Of a stretch of DNA of 14,968 bases, positions 1-6,659 are shown piece after piece. The translations under genes and the position numbers were made by a program. The stretch comes from an uncultured Christensenella sp. (GTDB lineage Bacteria > Bacillota > Clostridia > Christensenellales > Borkfalkiaceae), in contig CAJTQE010000036.1 of the NCBI GenBank assembly GCA_910578655.1, forward strand, positions 1-14,968, in the 5' to 3' direction. The notes under the pieces are model-generated. The model did not search any database. It was not told the origin of the DNA and saw only the letters and a program-made list of their open reading frames with translations. Each line of letters begins with the position of its first letter. Within the stretch, counting starts at the first letter, position 1.

Positions 1-1125
1 CGCCTCCTCAATTAACGCGGTAACGTCAAGCTTACCCTCTTCATTCAACACGTCTGAAAGCTTGGGCCTTGTAACAGGATGCTTTGGCAAAAACACGGTA
101 CAACAGTCCTCATAAGGTTCAATAGACGTTTCGTAAGCGCCTATTGCTTTACTCCTTTCGATAATTTCATTTTTATCAAATCCACAAAGCGGACGCAACA
201 CGGGAAGCGATTCAATAACGCTGTTTGACGAAGTAATTCCCTCTATCGTCTGGCTTGCAACCTGTGCAAGACTTTCACCGGTTATAAGGCACTGGGCCCC
301 ACACTTTTTTGCTAATTTTTCACCTATGCGCATCATAAAACGCCGAAGCAAAGTTACCATATATTCGCCGTTGCATTTTTTATGAATTTCTTCTTGGATG
401 TGCGTCACGGATACGACGTGCAATTTTGTTCCGCAACTGTATTGCGAAAGCTTTTTTGTAAGCTCAATCACCTTTTCCTTTGCTTGCAAATTCGTATATG
501 GGTAACTGTGAAAATGAATGCACTCTAAACTCATTCCGCGTTTTGCTATCATATGCCCTGCTACGGGACTGTCTATCCCCCCCGAAATAAGCAAAAGACC
601 TTTACCGGAAGAACCGACGGGCATACCGCCTGCACCTTTGATAAACTCGTTAAAAACCAAAGCCGTTCCGTTTTCTCTTACGTCAACATTTATTATAAAC
701 GACGGATTATGCACGTCGACCGTCAACTCCGCGTTTGCTTTAAGCATTCTTCCGCCCAACTCAGCATTAATTTGCATTGAATTTAGCGGATAAGACTTAT
801 CTGCTCTGTGCGTGTCTATTTTAAAACTTCCGTAAGTTCTGCTCACCGTCATTGCAGCATTAAAAATTTCATTCATATCCGACTTAACTTTTAAACCGAC
901 GCTGAAAGAATGTATCCCAAACACTTTTGACAGCTTGTCAACAATTAAATCAGTCTCATCATCAATAAAATTTTCAACGAGGTATCGGCCGCTCTGTCTG
1001 TGAATTTCGTGTTTAATTCCTTTTAAACTTTTTTCAAGATTTACAGCAAAAAGGCGCTCGAACCACCCCCTGTTTTTACCCTTTAAATGCATTTCCGCAT
1101 ATCTGATTATTATAACTTTTTCCAT
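1..1125 (-). CDS. thiI: tRNA 4-thiouridine synthetase ThiI (C-terminus cut by window edge)
   Basis: My own translation from ATG at 1125 gives 375 residues with no stop before the window edge. ThiI adenylates U8 of tRNA with ATP and inserts sulfur to make 4-thiouridine; in some bacteria it also supplies sulfur for the thiamine thiazole. The N-terminus (MEKVIIIRYAEMHLKGKNR) fits the ferredoxin-like domain, followed by a THUMP region to about residue 165. The PP-loop ATP-pyrophosphatase motif SGGIDSPVA begins at Ser181. A late CCTVFLPKHPVTRPK segment is typical of the family's C-terminal region. Family members without a rhodanese domain are about 390-400 residues, so perhaps 15-25 residues are missing. 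The start lies one base after the stop of the upstream cysteine desulfurase, its probable sulfur donor. A run of seven G encodes part of the PP-loop. Confidence 0.95.
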   Translation of the reverse strand, partial: MEKVIIIRYAEMHLKGKNRGWFERLFAVNLEKSLKGIKHEIHRQSGRYLVENFIDDETDLIVDKLSKVFGIHSFSVGLKVKSDMNEIFNAAMTVSRTYGSFKIDTHRADKSYPLNSMQINAELGGRMLKANAELTVDVHNPSFIINVDVRENGTALVFNEFIKGAGGMPVGSSGKGLLLISGGIDSPVAGHMIAKRGMSLECIHFHSYPYTNLQAKEKVIELTKKLSQYSCGTKLHVVSVTHIQEEIHKKCNGEYMVTLLRRFMMRIGEKLAKKCGAQCLITGESLAQVASQTIEGITSSNSVIESLPVLRPLCGFDKNEIIERSKAIGAYETSIEPYEDCCTVFLPKHPVTRPKLSDVLNEEGKLDVTALIEEA

Positions 1126-1126
1126 A

Positions 1127-2254
1127 TTAGCCCACTATTTCTTTTCTGTGTTTAACAATTCTATTTAAAATTTCAACTGCTTGATTGGCTTCATCGACAG
1201 TATTTTCAGGAGAAAAGCTTAACCTCAAAATGCCGTCTGCAACACTTTCCCGATATCCGCAAGCAAGAATTACCCGTGAATATCTTTTATTTGAATTTGA
1301 CGAACAAGCCGACCCCGTACCTATTATCAGACCATTATCGTCCGCTTCGTGCAATATCGTTTCACCGCGAACACCGTCGGTAAACACAGTCAGTATATAC
1401 GGGGAACAATTTGAATTTGAAATAAACCCAAATAAGTTTTTATCAAGCCCGCTACGCACAGTTTCATTAATTTTTTTGACTATTTCAAAATTTTCCTGCA
1501 AATTTTCGTATCGATTTAACGCCGCATACTCGAAGCATTTTATCCCAAAAATATTTTCCGTCCCACTGCGAAGTCCTTGCTGCTGCCCCCCACCGTAAAT
1601 ATACGGCTTAATTATAAGATTTTTTCTTTTAATTAGTGCTCCGCAACCCTTTATTCCGCCTATTTTATGCGCACCGACAGAATATAGGTCAACGTCACGC
1701 GAAAGCTTAAAATTAATTTTACCGTAAGCTTGTACGCCGTCAGAATGAAATAGCGTATATTGATTTTTAAGTTTTATACGCTTGGCTATGCTCAAAATAT
1801 CGTTAATCGCACCTGTTTCATTATTGACGTGAATTACCGAAACAAGCGATGTTTTATCGTCAACCAAACTCAATAAATGTTGTTCATTAACGGTTCCGTC
1901 ATCATTCAAATCAGCAAATCGAACCTCAATTCCGCGTTGTTTTAATTCGTTTACCGCTGAGTTGACTGCCGAATGTTCACCAAGCGTCGTAACGACGTTT
2001 CCGCGTCTACCTCCGCAAAAAACAGCCTGATTGTCCGCCTCTGTTCCGCAAGACGTAAATATTAAGTTAAACGCATTGGCATCCGCAATGCGCGTCAGTA
2101 TATTTAACGCAGCCTGCTTTAATTGGGTACTGACGGCATAGCCCTCCGAATACAGTGCTGACGGGTTATAAAAGTCGTCAAGTAAGTATTTTTCCGCCTT
2201 CATAACACAAAGTTTGTCAGGTTTAGTCGTTGCCGCATTGTCAAAATATATCAT
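1127..2254 (-). CDS. Cysteine desulfurase, NifS/IscS family (NifZ-like partner of ThiI)
   Basis: This PLP-dependent enzyme converts L-cysteine to alanine and passes persulfide sulfur to an acceptor. The 375 residues start with MIYFDNAATTKP, the usual family N-terminus. Visible motifs are His94 in GEHSAV, NNETG at 144-148, HSDGVQ at 170-175, the PLP lysine Lys197 in GAHKIGG, GLRSGTEN at 227-234, and the catalytic cysteine Cys317 in GTGSACSS. Length is normal. The ATG at 2254 has an AGAGGA ribosome-binding site. The stop is one base from thiI, the arrangement of the B. subtilis nifZ-thiI pair, so the likely role is sulfur supply for tRNA 4-thiouridine rather than general Fe-S cluster assembly. 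No iscU or sufU neighbour is present. The functional assignment comes from context; the enzyme family is certain. Confidence 0.93.
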   Translation of the reverse strand: MIYFDNAATTKPDKLCVMKAEKYLLDDFYNPSALYSEGYAVSTQLKQAALNILTRIADANAFNLIFTSCGTEADNQAVFCGGRRGNVVTTLGEHSAVNSAVNELKQRGIEVRFADLNDDGTVNEQHLLSLVDDKTSLVSVIHVNNETGAINDILSIAKRIKLKNQYTLFHSDGVQAYGKINFKLSRDVDLYSVGAHKIGGIKGCGALIKRKNLIIKPYIYGGGQQQGLRSGTENIFGIKCFEYAALNRYENLQENFEIVKKINETVRSGLDKNLFGFISNSNCSPYILTVFTDGVRGETILHEADDNGLIIGTGSACSSNSNKRYSRVILACGYRESVADGILRLSFSPENTVDEANQAVEILNRIVKHRKEIVG

Positions 2255-2272
2255 CCGGTTTCCTCTGTTGGT

Positions 2273-2914
2273 TCAATAGAGTTTTGTTAAATAGTTAAAA
2301 TTATTTAAATTTTTCCTGCAAAGTTTATAATTAGGTTCAAACTTTTTCACAAGACTCCAAAATTTCTGCGAATGGTTAAAGTGTATAGTATGACAAAGTT
2401 CGTGAATTATTACGTATCGTTGCAAGTATAACGGCAACATCAATAAAGTGCTGTTCAACGTAATTACCCCGTTTTTATCACAACATCCCCACCTCGATTT
2501 GTATGGCCTTATCGTAAAATAAGTAACATGCAATTTAGTCTGTTCAGCTATTTGATTCGCAAAATCAATTAAACCATCAGCTAAAAATTTTATCATAGTT
2601 TTTTTTATTGACTGCTTATTTTTTACGTATACGGCATTGTCGTAAACCGCATTAATTTCTGAAAAGTAAAGCGGTAGCCTTCGCCCACCGACAAGGATTT
2701 CATTAAAGTTTAAAATACTTTCATTGTCTGCCCTTTTGACATTGTTTTCGGCAAGCACTTTAAAAAGCCACTCCGATTTTAGCTCAATAAACGCTTCCAC
2801 CGCACTGTCATTCATCGAATTCGGGCAACGCACTGTAATAACGTTATCCGGCGAAACGGAAACCGTAACGCTTTTACGATTAGAGCGAATAATGTTGTAA
2901 TTAAACAGCATCAA
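2273..2914 (-). CDS. YgjP/SprT-like (DUF45, M48-type) zinc metallopeptidase
   Basis: The 213-residue protein belongs to the YgjP-like family. It carries HELCH at 171-175 followed by HFNHS, so His171, His175 and His181 are probable zinc ligands and Glu172 the catalytic base. The segment SRWGCCDKNG at 140-149, then an ITLN strand, matches the family signature (usually SRWGSC). There is no signal peptide or membrane helix, so it is probably cytoplasmic. Physiological substrates of the family are poorly known. The reading frame opens with TTG at 2914 followed at once by ATG at 2911. A GAGG sequence sits 7 bases before the TTG and 10 before the ATG, so either start is possible. It overlaps the end of the upstream thioesterase gene by 11-14 bases, indicating translational coupling, and the cysteine desulfurase follows after 18 bases. 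Confidence 0.85.
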   Translation of the reverse strand: MMLFNYNIIRSNRKSVTVSVSPDNVITVRCPNSMNDSAVEAFIELKSEWLFKVLAENNVKRADNESILNFNEILVGGRRLPLYFSEINAVYDNAVYVKNKQSIKKTMIKFLADGLIDFANQIAEQTKLHVTYFTIRPYKSRWGCCDKNGVITLNSTLLMLPLYLQRYVIIHELCHTIHFNHSQKFWSLVKKFEPNYKLCRKNLNNFNYLTKLY

Positions 2915-3632
2915 ACATTATCCTCATTTGAACGCGCGTCTCGTCGTTCACTTTGCCCTCAACAAAATGAAATCCGTCTCTATCTTCTTTGAAAAAATCT
3001 ATCCTCTCTCCCTCTTTACATTGCTTAACGTAAGTTATCTGCGCCGATTTCAAGATCTTACCTTTTAACTCGTCAACAGAAAAAGCGTCAAACATAAAAT
3101 CAGCATACTTAGTATTGTTGACATGGAAATAATGATCGTAGTCTGAAAACGTAACAAGCTTTGAGTACACGACGTCTTTAGACACAACGGCAGGAATTTT
3201 CCAATCTTTGAAATCTATACTCCTTTCGGTGTTATAGCTATCAAAAAAATCTTTTGTAAAAAACGAAGATGCAGGCACCGGCACAAATTTATCGGTACTT
3301 ATCATACACCAACGCGTTGTGCAAACGCCGACTTTTTCTTGTCCGCAATACAATTCAAAGTCTCTTAAAAATATTAAATGGCCCGGTTTTAAAGGCCAGG
3401 TATGCACGGTCAAAACGTCACCGAGCTTTATCGTTCTGTACAATTCAACGTACGTATTAATGACAATAAACCCCTTTTGGGCAGGAGCAAGGTCATCATA
3501 ACCGAAGCCGAGTTCATCTGCCGACAAACATGCAGATTCTTCCAAAAAAGCAAGAAGCGAAGAAAGTTTCAAATTGTCGAATGCATCAACATCTGTATAT
3601 CTAAGCTGTAACTCCTTGATATGTCTGTACAT
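2901..3632 (-). CDS. Acyl-ACP thioesterase-like double hot-dog protein (FatA/FatB family)
   Basis: The family (PF01643) hydrolyses acyl-ACP to release free fatty acids. I chose ATG at 3632, giving 243 residues beginning MYRHIKELQLRYTDVD, because that is where family similarity begins. An upstream in-frame ATG at 3674 would add 14 hydrophobic residues and lies upstream of the probable transcription start. Two hot-dog repeats are visible, at about 5-125 and 152-240. The second carries DHYFHVNNTKY at 166-176, matching the plant motif DxNxHVNN except that the Asn position is Tyr168. His170 is kept, and a later KQC gives Cys205 where plants have Glu-Cys. This is the first gene of a four-gene minus-strand unit and overlaps the next gene. 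Acyl-CoA rather than acyl-ACP as substrate cannot be excluded. Confidence 0.82.
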   Translation of the reverse strand: MYRHIKELQLRYTDVDAFDNLKLSSLLAFLEESACLSADELGFGYDDLAPAQKGFIVINTYVELYRTIKLGDVLTVHTWPLKPGHLIFLRDFELYCGQEKVGVCTTRWCMISTDKFVPVPASSFFTKDFFDSYNTERSIDFKDWKIPAVVSKDVVYSKLVTFSDYDHYFHVNNTKYADFMFDAFSVDELKGKILKSAQITYVKQCKEGERIDFFKEDRDGFHFVEGKVNDETRVQMRIMFDAV

Positions 3633-3664
3633 AAAAACCACCACAACTAAAGCTGAATACTTAA

Positions 3665-3694
3665 AATATAGCACTTATTAAGTCAAAAGTCCAA
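3665..3694 (-). promoter_or_regulatory. Candidate promoter of the thioesterase-metallopeptidase-desulfurase-thiI unit
   Basis: On the minus strand a TATATT -10 (3670-3665) lies 18 bases from a weak TTGGAC -35 (3694-3689). Transcription would start near 3658, downstream of the ATG at 3674 and upstream of the ATG at 3632, which supports the shorter protein. A better-looking TTGACT at 3686-3681 has only a 10-base spacer to this -10, so it is not a usable partner. Assignment is tentative. Confidence 0.4.
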
Positions 3695-3716
3695 TATATT
3701 TATTAAAATTATCATT

Positions 3717-3729
3717 TATGTGTGACATA
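3717..3729. promoter_or_regulatory. Inverted repeat TATGT-GTG-ACATA between divergent promoters
   Basis: A perfect 5-base inverted repeat with a 3-base centre lies in the 173-base divergent intergenic region, 24 bases upstream of the plus-strand -35 box and 22 bases upstream of the proposed minus-strand -35. The half sites ATGT and ACAT resemble those described for PadR-family operators, but the spacing is much shorter than the usual 8 or so bases. It may be an operator or chance. Confidence 0.3.
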
Positions 3730-3753
3730 GTACCTATTATTTACCGCAAAATA

Positions 3754-3782
3754 TTGACATTGATACTGTTTAGTGATATAAT
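3754..3782 (+). promoter_or_regulatory. Perfect consensus sigma-A-type promoter of the PadR-membrane gene
   Basis: TTGACA at 3754-3759, a 17-base spacer and TATAAT at 3777-3782 match the housekeeping consensus exactly. The predicted start near 3789 leaves a leader of only about 17 bases, which carries GGAGG at 3795-3799, six bases before the ATG at 3806. Such an unmodified promoter should be strong unless repressed. Confidence 0.88.
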
Positions 3783-3787
3783 AAACA
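3767..3787. promoter_or_regulatory. Candidate operator: TGTTTA-N9-TAAACA dyad centred on the -10 box
   Basis: Six-base perfect inverted repeat arms (3767-3772 and 3782-3787) flank nine bases and overlap the TATAAT element. A dimeric repressor bound here would block RNA polymerase. The adjacent gene encodes a PadR-type DNA-binding domain, and PadR proteins commonly repress their own genes. Binding is inferred only from position and symmetry. Confidence 0.4.
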
Positions 3788-3805
3788 TAAATACGGAGGA
3801 CAAAT

Positions 3806-5179
3806 ATGGACGGCAGGGAATTGAACGACAATGAAGTTGAACCCGTTTTAAACAGCGAAGAAACAAAAAGCGCAATCAGCGCCGACCTTATTCGCGGACA
3901 TATCAACACTATTATTCTGCGTACACTTTACGAACGCGACAAATACGGATATGAAATCATTGAAGAAATTGAGAAAAAAAGTCACGGTCAATATTCTTTA
4001 AAGCAGCCCACACTTTACAGTGCGTTAAAACGTCTCGAAACACAAGGTTACATAAATGCGTACTGGAAAACAGATGAAGTATCGCTCGGAGGTCGAAGAA
4101 AGTATTACACACTTACAGATAGCGGCAGAGAAATAACTGAAAAAAATCAAGCCGAATGGGAGTATTCGAGAACCGTAATCGACAACCTTATATCCGACCG
4201 TTCTTTTGATTTTTCTCAACCTCCCCCCACCCCGGTAGACTTCAAACTTCTTAAAAAATCAACGAGTCGTGTTCCCATAGTTAAAGACGATTTAAGCTAC
4301 GAACAACTGATAAAAGAAAACATAGTTATCAAGGAAAATATCGGAATAAAAGCACCCTCCGCGAGCGCAGAAAAAGCAGATGAAAAAAGTGAGCAAACGG
4401 ACACTTACAAAACCGAACAACCCACACCTCAAATGAGCGAAGAAGAAAGAAAAATTCTTCACGAAAATTATTTAAGGTTAATTTCGCAGCCTGCTCCTCA
4501 GCCTAAAAAAGAAGTTGAGATAATGCCACAGGCCGATAAAATTGATACGGAAAAACTGCTCTACAATAATAAACCGGAAACCGAACGCGATTACAGAAAT
4601 CTTATAAATGCCCTCTTTGACAAGACGGTAAAAAACACTCCCCCCACTCCAACTCAGCCTGCTCCGCAAGTTGAACCTCGCGCTTATCCGCAAGAGAAAA
4701 CAGATGATTTAGCGGCAAAAGCCGAAATGGACGGACTGAAAGTAAATTCAACGGAGTATGTAGTAAACAGCAGACGAAAGAGCTATAACTTAGGCGGAAC
4801 ATTGCTTAAATGCTCCTTTATTATCGGCGTGATAATGCTGTTTGAATTTGCGCTATGCTTGCTGTTTAAAGACGAACTTAAAATCAGCCTTGCTTATCCG
4901 TTCGTTATATTTGCACTTGCCTTGACGCAGCTGGCCATATTTGCTATTCTGTATTATACAGACGTTGGAAAAATTATGCGACGTCCATCAACCTCCGTTT
5001 ATCTGACGGCTTGTATTATCGTAACGATAATTGCAATAGCCATAATTTTTCTTGTTTCACTACTGCTTAAAGTCAACTTTGCTGCCGTGAGCGATATACT
5101 AAGCAAAATTATAATTCCTATATTCATCGCTTTGAATATACCTACTTTTGCATTATGTTTTTATTCGTTCAGTAAATAG
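3806..5179 (+). CDS. PadR-family winged-helix regulator fused to a four-helix membrane domain
   Basis: The 457-residue protein has a PadR domain at about residues 26-130. It contains LRTLYERDKYGYEII, a recognition-helix region QPTLYSALKRLETQGYI and a wing with GGRRKYYTLTDSG, all typical of PadR. Residues 135-325 form a charged, proline-rich, probably disordered linker. It has three proline clusters (about 139-143, 206-234, 278-295) and two short helix-prone segments between them (about 211-226 and 258-272). Residues about 331-353, 361-384, 397-421 and 431-454 are four strongly hydrophobic segments with almost no soluble C-terminal tail. Ordinary PadR proteins are 110-200 residues and cytoplasmic. 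The gene stands alone between a divergent unit and a convergent terminator. GGAGG six bases before the ATG fixes the start. The signal and target genes are unknown; autoregulation is inferred from the operator-like dyad. Confidence 0.85.
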   Translation: MDGRELNDNEVEPVLNSEETKSAISADLIRGHINTIILRTLYERDKYGYEIIEEIEKKSHGQYSLKQPTLYSALKRLETQGYINAYWKTDEVSLGGRRKYYTLTDSGREITEKNQAEWEYSRTVIDNLISDRSFDFSQPPPTPVDFKLLKKSTSRVPIVKDDLSYEQLIKENIVIKENIGIKAPSASAEKADEKSEQTDTYKTEQPTPQMSEEERKILHENYLRLISQPAPQPKKEVEIMPQADKIDTEKLLYNNKPETERDYRNLINALFDKTVKNTPPTPTQPAPQVEPRAYPQEKTDDLAAKAEMDGLKVNSTEYVVNSRRKSYNLGGTLLKCSFIIGVIMLFEFALCLLFKDELKISLAYPFVIFALALTQLAIFAILYYTDVGKIMRRPSTSVYLTACIIVTIIAIAIIFLVSLLLKVNFAAVSDILSKIIIPIFIALNIPTFALCFYSFSK

Positions 5180-5195
5180 ATACAACAAGTAATTA

Positions 5196-5234
5196 AAAAA
5201 TGACCTGCTAAAACAAAGTTAGCCGGTCATTTTT
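5196..5234. terminator. Bidirectional rho-independent terminator
   Basis: A 16-base stem (5196-5211 with 5219-5234) has a single mismatch and a 7-base loop. It begins with an A run and ends with a T run, so it can terminate both the plus-strand PadR-membrane gene, whose stop is 17 bases away, and the convergent minus-strand cluster ending at 5300. Confidence 0.88.
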
Positions 5235-5299
5235 AAAGTTTGTAAAATAAATTGAAATTGATATGCTTATTTCTAATTACTCATTCTTGCACATCGCAA

Positions 5300-5629
5300 C
5301 TATATATCAAAACTAAAATTAAGCGTTGAAAATTTTTCGGTAACGGACAGATGAGCTATCTTCTCATCGTTCTGATTTTTGATTTCAACCAGATGCTCAT
5401 ACAGCGCAACGGTATTTTCTCCTTCTGTAATGGTTATGCTTTTATGAGTTTTCTGCTCGCTATCTTCTTTGGATAGCACAAGGCAATCTTTAAAGTCGTT
5501 TAACCACTCTTGCGTAGTCTTAACCTTTGGTTTCCAGACTGTAAACGCAAGAGTAATAAACATAACCGCAATGGCAACTGCCAAACCTACCGAAATTGAA
5601 ATAATTAAAATCTTTTTCTTGTGAGTCAT
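5300..5629 (-). CDS. Small membrane-anchored protein of unknown function
   Basis: I do not recognise this 109-residue protein. The N-terminus has three lysines (MTHKKK) followed by a hydrophobic segment at about residues 7-31. It looks like an uncleaved signal anchor, leaving some 78 mostly polar, charged residues outside the membrane. There is no lipobox cysteine in the hydrophobic segment and no second helix. The gene starts five bases after the stop of the DUF3592-like gene and is last in the three-gene minus-strand cluster, followed by the bidirectional terminator. Its ribosome-binding site is weak (AAAGAAG), so translation may depend on the upstream gene. The chain ends without an obvious domain boundary, so C-terminal truncation is possible but unproven. 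Confidence 0.6.
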   Translation of the reverse strand: MTHKKKILIISISVGLAVAIAVMFITLAFTVWKPKVKTTQEWLNDFKDCLVLSKEDSEQKTHKSITITEGENTVALYEHLVEIKNQNDEKIAHLSVTEKFSTLNFSFDI

Positions 5630-5634
5630 ATTAA

Positions 5635-6177
5635 TTAATCTTCTTTATCTTTAATAAATTTACAATTATCTGCTTTTTTGCCTTTTTTAAGACGAATTAA
5701 AAACCAAATAAAAAACATTATCGTTCCAATCAACCCAACTCCGCCAAAAGTAAATCGTAAAATTTCATTTCGATATACTTTATTATACCTTGATTCAACG
5801 TCTGTTGTGAGACAACAATTCGTGCTATTTGGATCAATTGTTATATCCACTTTATTTCCTATCATAGACTTATAATAAGAAATTAATACATTTCTATCCG
5901 TTGTATCATCTCTATGATTATATTCTATAATACCTGTCCAAATTCTTTCGTTTTCTTCGTACGTATAATGCAAATAATATGTAGAATATGCGGCAATTGA
6001 CGAAACACCAGTATGAAAGTCATCTATTGTGGCTTGAACTTCATCCACGTTTGTTTTTAAGTTATATGCATCTTGAAGATTTGGATACTGACGAAAGGCA
6101 TCAATAAAGACAACGGCAAAAACAATGAAAAATATTGCCGAGAATAAATACCCCGCTATTTTAAGTTCTTTTTTCAA
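5635..6177 (-). CDS. DUF3592-like two-helix membrane protein
   Basis: The 180-residue protein has a hydrophobic helix at about 7-28, an extracytoplasmic domain of some 110 residues and a second helix at about 143-162, followed by a lysine-rich cytoplasmic tail. This architecture, with a middle domain ending in a VDITIDPNST strand and turn just before helix two, resembles DUF3592-family proteins, whose function is unknown. The family match is from pattern only. It starts with TTG at 6177. An excellent AAAGGAG at 6186-6192 lies eight bases upstream, inside the preceding coding sequence, and the TTGA overlap with the preceding stop (6174-6177) indicates translational coupling. Two adjacent cysteines (121-122) lie in the outer domain. 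Confidence 0.72.
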   Translation of the reverse strand: MKKELKIAGYLFSAIFFIVFAVVFIDAFRQYPNLQDAYNLKTNVDEVQATIDDFHTGVSSIAAYSTYYLHYTYEENERIWTGIIEYNHRDDTTDRNVLISYYKSMIGNKVDITIDPNSTNCCLTTDVESRYNKVYRNEILRFTFGGVGLIGTIMFFIWFLIRLKKGKKADNCKFIKDKED

Positions 6178-6659
6178 ACAATCAACTCCTTTGCAGATTT
6201 TATAATTGAAGCATACGGATTATTTATATGTTCAACTATATGCGTGTCTTTTATAGAAGTCAATGTAAAGTTGTTGTCGCATTGCAGTCTATCTGAGTCA
6301 CTTGTAATAATCTCAAAATATAGTTTGTCTCCTTCATTCAAGTCGCTCAACTGCAACAGTTTTCGCGTTACTGTATTTGATTTCGACATAACCTGTTCCG
6401 TATAAATTATTTCACCGCCATTATAAACATTAAGTATTACGTTTTCCGATATTTCCGCAACATTATTAATGGAAATATCAAAAATTTGTTGACCTGACTG
6501 CAAATATACTTCTCCGGTAATGTTAATATCCGAGAACAAAACCGGCAAACTAAAGTGTCTTTCAATGTCACCAGAAACCACAATAATATCTTCCATCGAC
6601 TCGGTTACGTTAAATACCAAATCTACGTCAATGAAAGCATATTCCCCGACACCGACCAA
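6174..6659 (-). CDS. C-terminal fragment of a CARDB-like (Ig-fold) surface protein
   Basis: The frame read from the first available start, TTG at 6659, gives 161 residues rich in beta-strand pattern. Residues about 58-136 look like one CARDB-type Ig-like domain: alternating strands, an NVYNGGEIIYTE hairpin, a LNEGDKLYFEI strand, and a DNNFTLTS end strand like the asparagine-rich end of CARDB repeats. No signal peptide, transmembrane helix or sorting motif is present, so this cannot be a complete surface protein. No ribosome-binding site precedes the TTG, and the same frame stays open and protein-like for 48 more codons upstream, without another usable start. I read it as the 3' remnant of a larger gene. 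Its stop overlaps the TTG start of the DUF3592-like gene, which may be why this segment is still translated or retained. The domain assignment is by eye. Confidence 0.55.
   Translation of the reverse strand: MVGVGEYAFIDVDLVFNVTESMEDIIVVSGDIERHFSLPVLFSDINITGEVYLQSGQQIFDISINNVAEISENVILNVYNGGEIIYTEQVMSKSNTVTRKLLQLSDLNEGDKLYFEIITSDSDRLQCDNNFTLTSIKDTHIVEHINNPYASIIKSAKELIV

Noticed and set aside
518..793. Two overlapping plus-strand frames inside the first kilobase
   Set aside because: Both are antisense to thiI, whose full translation runs through the region with the PP-loop motif intact.
1185..1598. 137-codon plus-strand frame opposite the cysteine desulfurase
   Set aside because: It lies entirely antisense to a certain gene, with no recognisable domain or promoter.
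3633..3674. Longer thioesterase start at 3674 with a hydrophobic N-terminus
   Set aside because: The extra 14 residues do not match the family, and this ATG would lie upstream of the predicted transcription start.
4221..4647. Repeated CTCCCCCCAC at 4221-4230 and 4638-4647
   Set aside because: Both copies encode the same Pro-Pro-Thr-Pro pattern in the proline-rich linker. This is explained by protein repetitiveness rather than a DNA element.
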